A stretch of DNA of 64,000 nt, from assembly GCA_035079385.1 (NCBI GenBank), contig JAVHKY010000044.1, forward strand, positions 2,838,501 to 2,902,500. The letters run 5' to 3'. Of the stretch, positions 62,932 through 64,000 are shown piece after piece; the first letter of the stretch is position 1, and each line of letters begins with the position of its first letter. Source of the DNA: Aspidiotus rigidus (Eukaryota > Arthropoda > Insecta > Hemiptera > Diaspididae). The notes under the pieces are model-generated. The model was not told where the DNA came from. It was given only the letters and a program-made list of their open reading frames with translations, and did no database searches. Made by a program: the position numbers and the translations under genes.

Positions 62932-63763
62932 TCACGTTAAGAAAGGATGAAAGCTAGTACAAAGTAAGTACGTACCTCGAGATAACCGACCGGCAAGAAG
63001 TGATTTTCTTATCACCAACGTAAATAAAAACAAAGTTAAACGAGGAACGCAGGGAACCTATTTTATGAGTCGTATGGGATTTGGTATTGAGAATTCAAGG
63101 AAGCCTAGACCGAGATAAAGCTAGCATAAATAAGGAGCTCGAGAGCAGGTTAAATGGACATCCATTTTGTTTTTTAAGTGAACCTTACACCCCTTTGGTA
63201 AACATTTGGTTTTTTTGAAAACAAGATGGGTGTCCCGTGGTACCTTTGCATGAATCATGTAAGCTAAGTTCACTTAAAAAACAAGATGGATGCCCATTTT
63301 ACCTACTCTAAAGCTCCTTAGCATAAACAAGGCCTAGACCTACTATAAGCCTAGTCTAATTTCGTTTGAGAGTAATATGATAGGAATTTTTCTAAGTCTC
63401 CCTTCTATCATAAGTGACCTGAGTTATCTCTAGTCCTTTTTATGGGATCAGGTTTGCTGATATTGGAGCGCAAAAAGGACTAGTCCCCTTTCCGTAGCCC
63501 AGGTCACATATATAGCTCGAGAGTCAAAATTTTTCCAAGTCCCTCTCCTATCATATAGCTCCAAAGTCGAAATTTTTTCTATGGCTCAAGAGTCAAAATT
63601 TTCTCAAGTTTTCGTTAGACGGCGCACGGCAGACGGTAAATTTCTCAAAAAGCCCCCCATAGAACAGGTTTCCTGTCAATTACCTTCTGGCATCCCATTC
63701 TTGAGGTACGTACTTTGTAGTTTTGTACAACCTTCCATCCTTTCTTAACGGGAACAGACTATA
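62932..63763. mobile_element. About 830-bp TIR element containing inner palindromes
   Basis: TATAGTCTGTTCACGTTAAG continuing AAAGGATG at the left is matched at 63736-63763 by the reverse complement with one change; similarity continues inward through TACAAAGTA(AGTA)CGTACCTC, about 60 bp in all. Inside, 63140-63185 and 63260-63320 form another inverted pair (AAATGG(A/G)CATCCAT-type with a TTTTTTAAGTGAAC arm). AGTCCTTTTT and AAAAAGGACT form a third. Copies of the AAGTC(T/C)CCCTTCTATCATA repeat lie at 63390-63560. Confidence 0.7.
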
Positions 63764-64000
63764 AATCTGCGTAAATGAAACTTGAATGAAACGCATCTCG
63801 TACGTTTGCCGCTTGTTACATTGGTTTGTGAACGCTTGGGCAAAAAAGTGCATTCCATTTACTAATCGATTACTCGAAATATAATTCTTTTAAAGAAAAA
63901 TTGAAGAGAAAATTGTCGAGTGTCTAGAAAATTTCTTTTCCATCGTGGGTCATTCAAAAAATCCATCAAGTCGTTCTCGAGGGCAAAGCCTTCTCGAGTT
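63764..64000. other. Window end, no feature recognised
   Basis: AT-rich sequence without coding or repeat structure that I can support. Confidence 0.4.

Overview
The window is AT-rich eukaryotic DNA with small phase-compatible exons, long introns and many mobile elements. The gene set points to an arthropod, most likely an insect: a Src64B-type kinase, an insect luciferase-like acyl-CoA synthetase, R1-, jockey- and RTE-like retroelements, and short TTAGG-type arrays. The order cannot be fixed from sequence alone. A hemipteran such as an aphid or scale insect is a guess.

Layout. (1) 3706-18080 (+): a Src64B-type tyrosine kinase, nine exons, whose myristoylation exon lies outside the window. 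One intron carries a dead R1-like retroelement (about 7560-9140, -). Another carries a probable two-exon nested gene on the same strand (14069-15567, +). (2) 19573-21021 (-): a complete four-exon RAB5IF/RCAF1 homologue. It converges on the kinase, and the two genes' poly(A) signals lie within 40 bp of each other. (3) 21.4-25.4 kb: a repeat field with a 945-bp fold-back, a 300-bp hAT-type MITE with a perfect 8-bp target duplication, a local duplication and a 633-bp TIR element. (4) 25751-44082 (+): a full-length 13-exon SMC1-type cohesin ATPase of 1209 residues. All exon phases agree, but consensus residues are changed at three ATPase-head motifs. One intron holds a 3-kb inverted-repeat element with Helitron Rep remains. 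Another holds a nearly intact 4.3-kb LINE with a 12-bp target duplication and a 1.2-kb fold-back. (5) 47119-47925 (-): a candidate two-exon gene for a small single-pass membrane protein. (6) 48.4-52.1 kb: a tandemly duplicated 1.1-kb element, a jockey-like RT fragment and a long hairpin. (7) 52998-60673 (+): a complete eight-exon luciferase/4CL-like acyl-CoA synthetase of 521 residues. Its last intron holds a 45-bp tandem repeat, TTAGG-like arrays and a MITE. (8) 60.7-64 kb: repeats and MITEs only.

The genes belong to unrelated processes (signalling, respirasome/ER membrane biology, cohesin, acyl activation), so there is no operon-like logic. The observation most worth following is the SMC1 protein: its frame is kept through 13 exons while ATPase-head consensus positions have changed, which suggests a fast-evolving or specialised cohesin subunit rather than a pseudogene.

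All gene models were built by eye from splice sites, phase and remembered family sequence. No alignment, expression or repeat-library search could be run.
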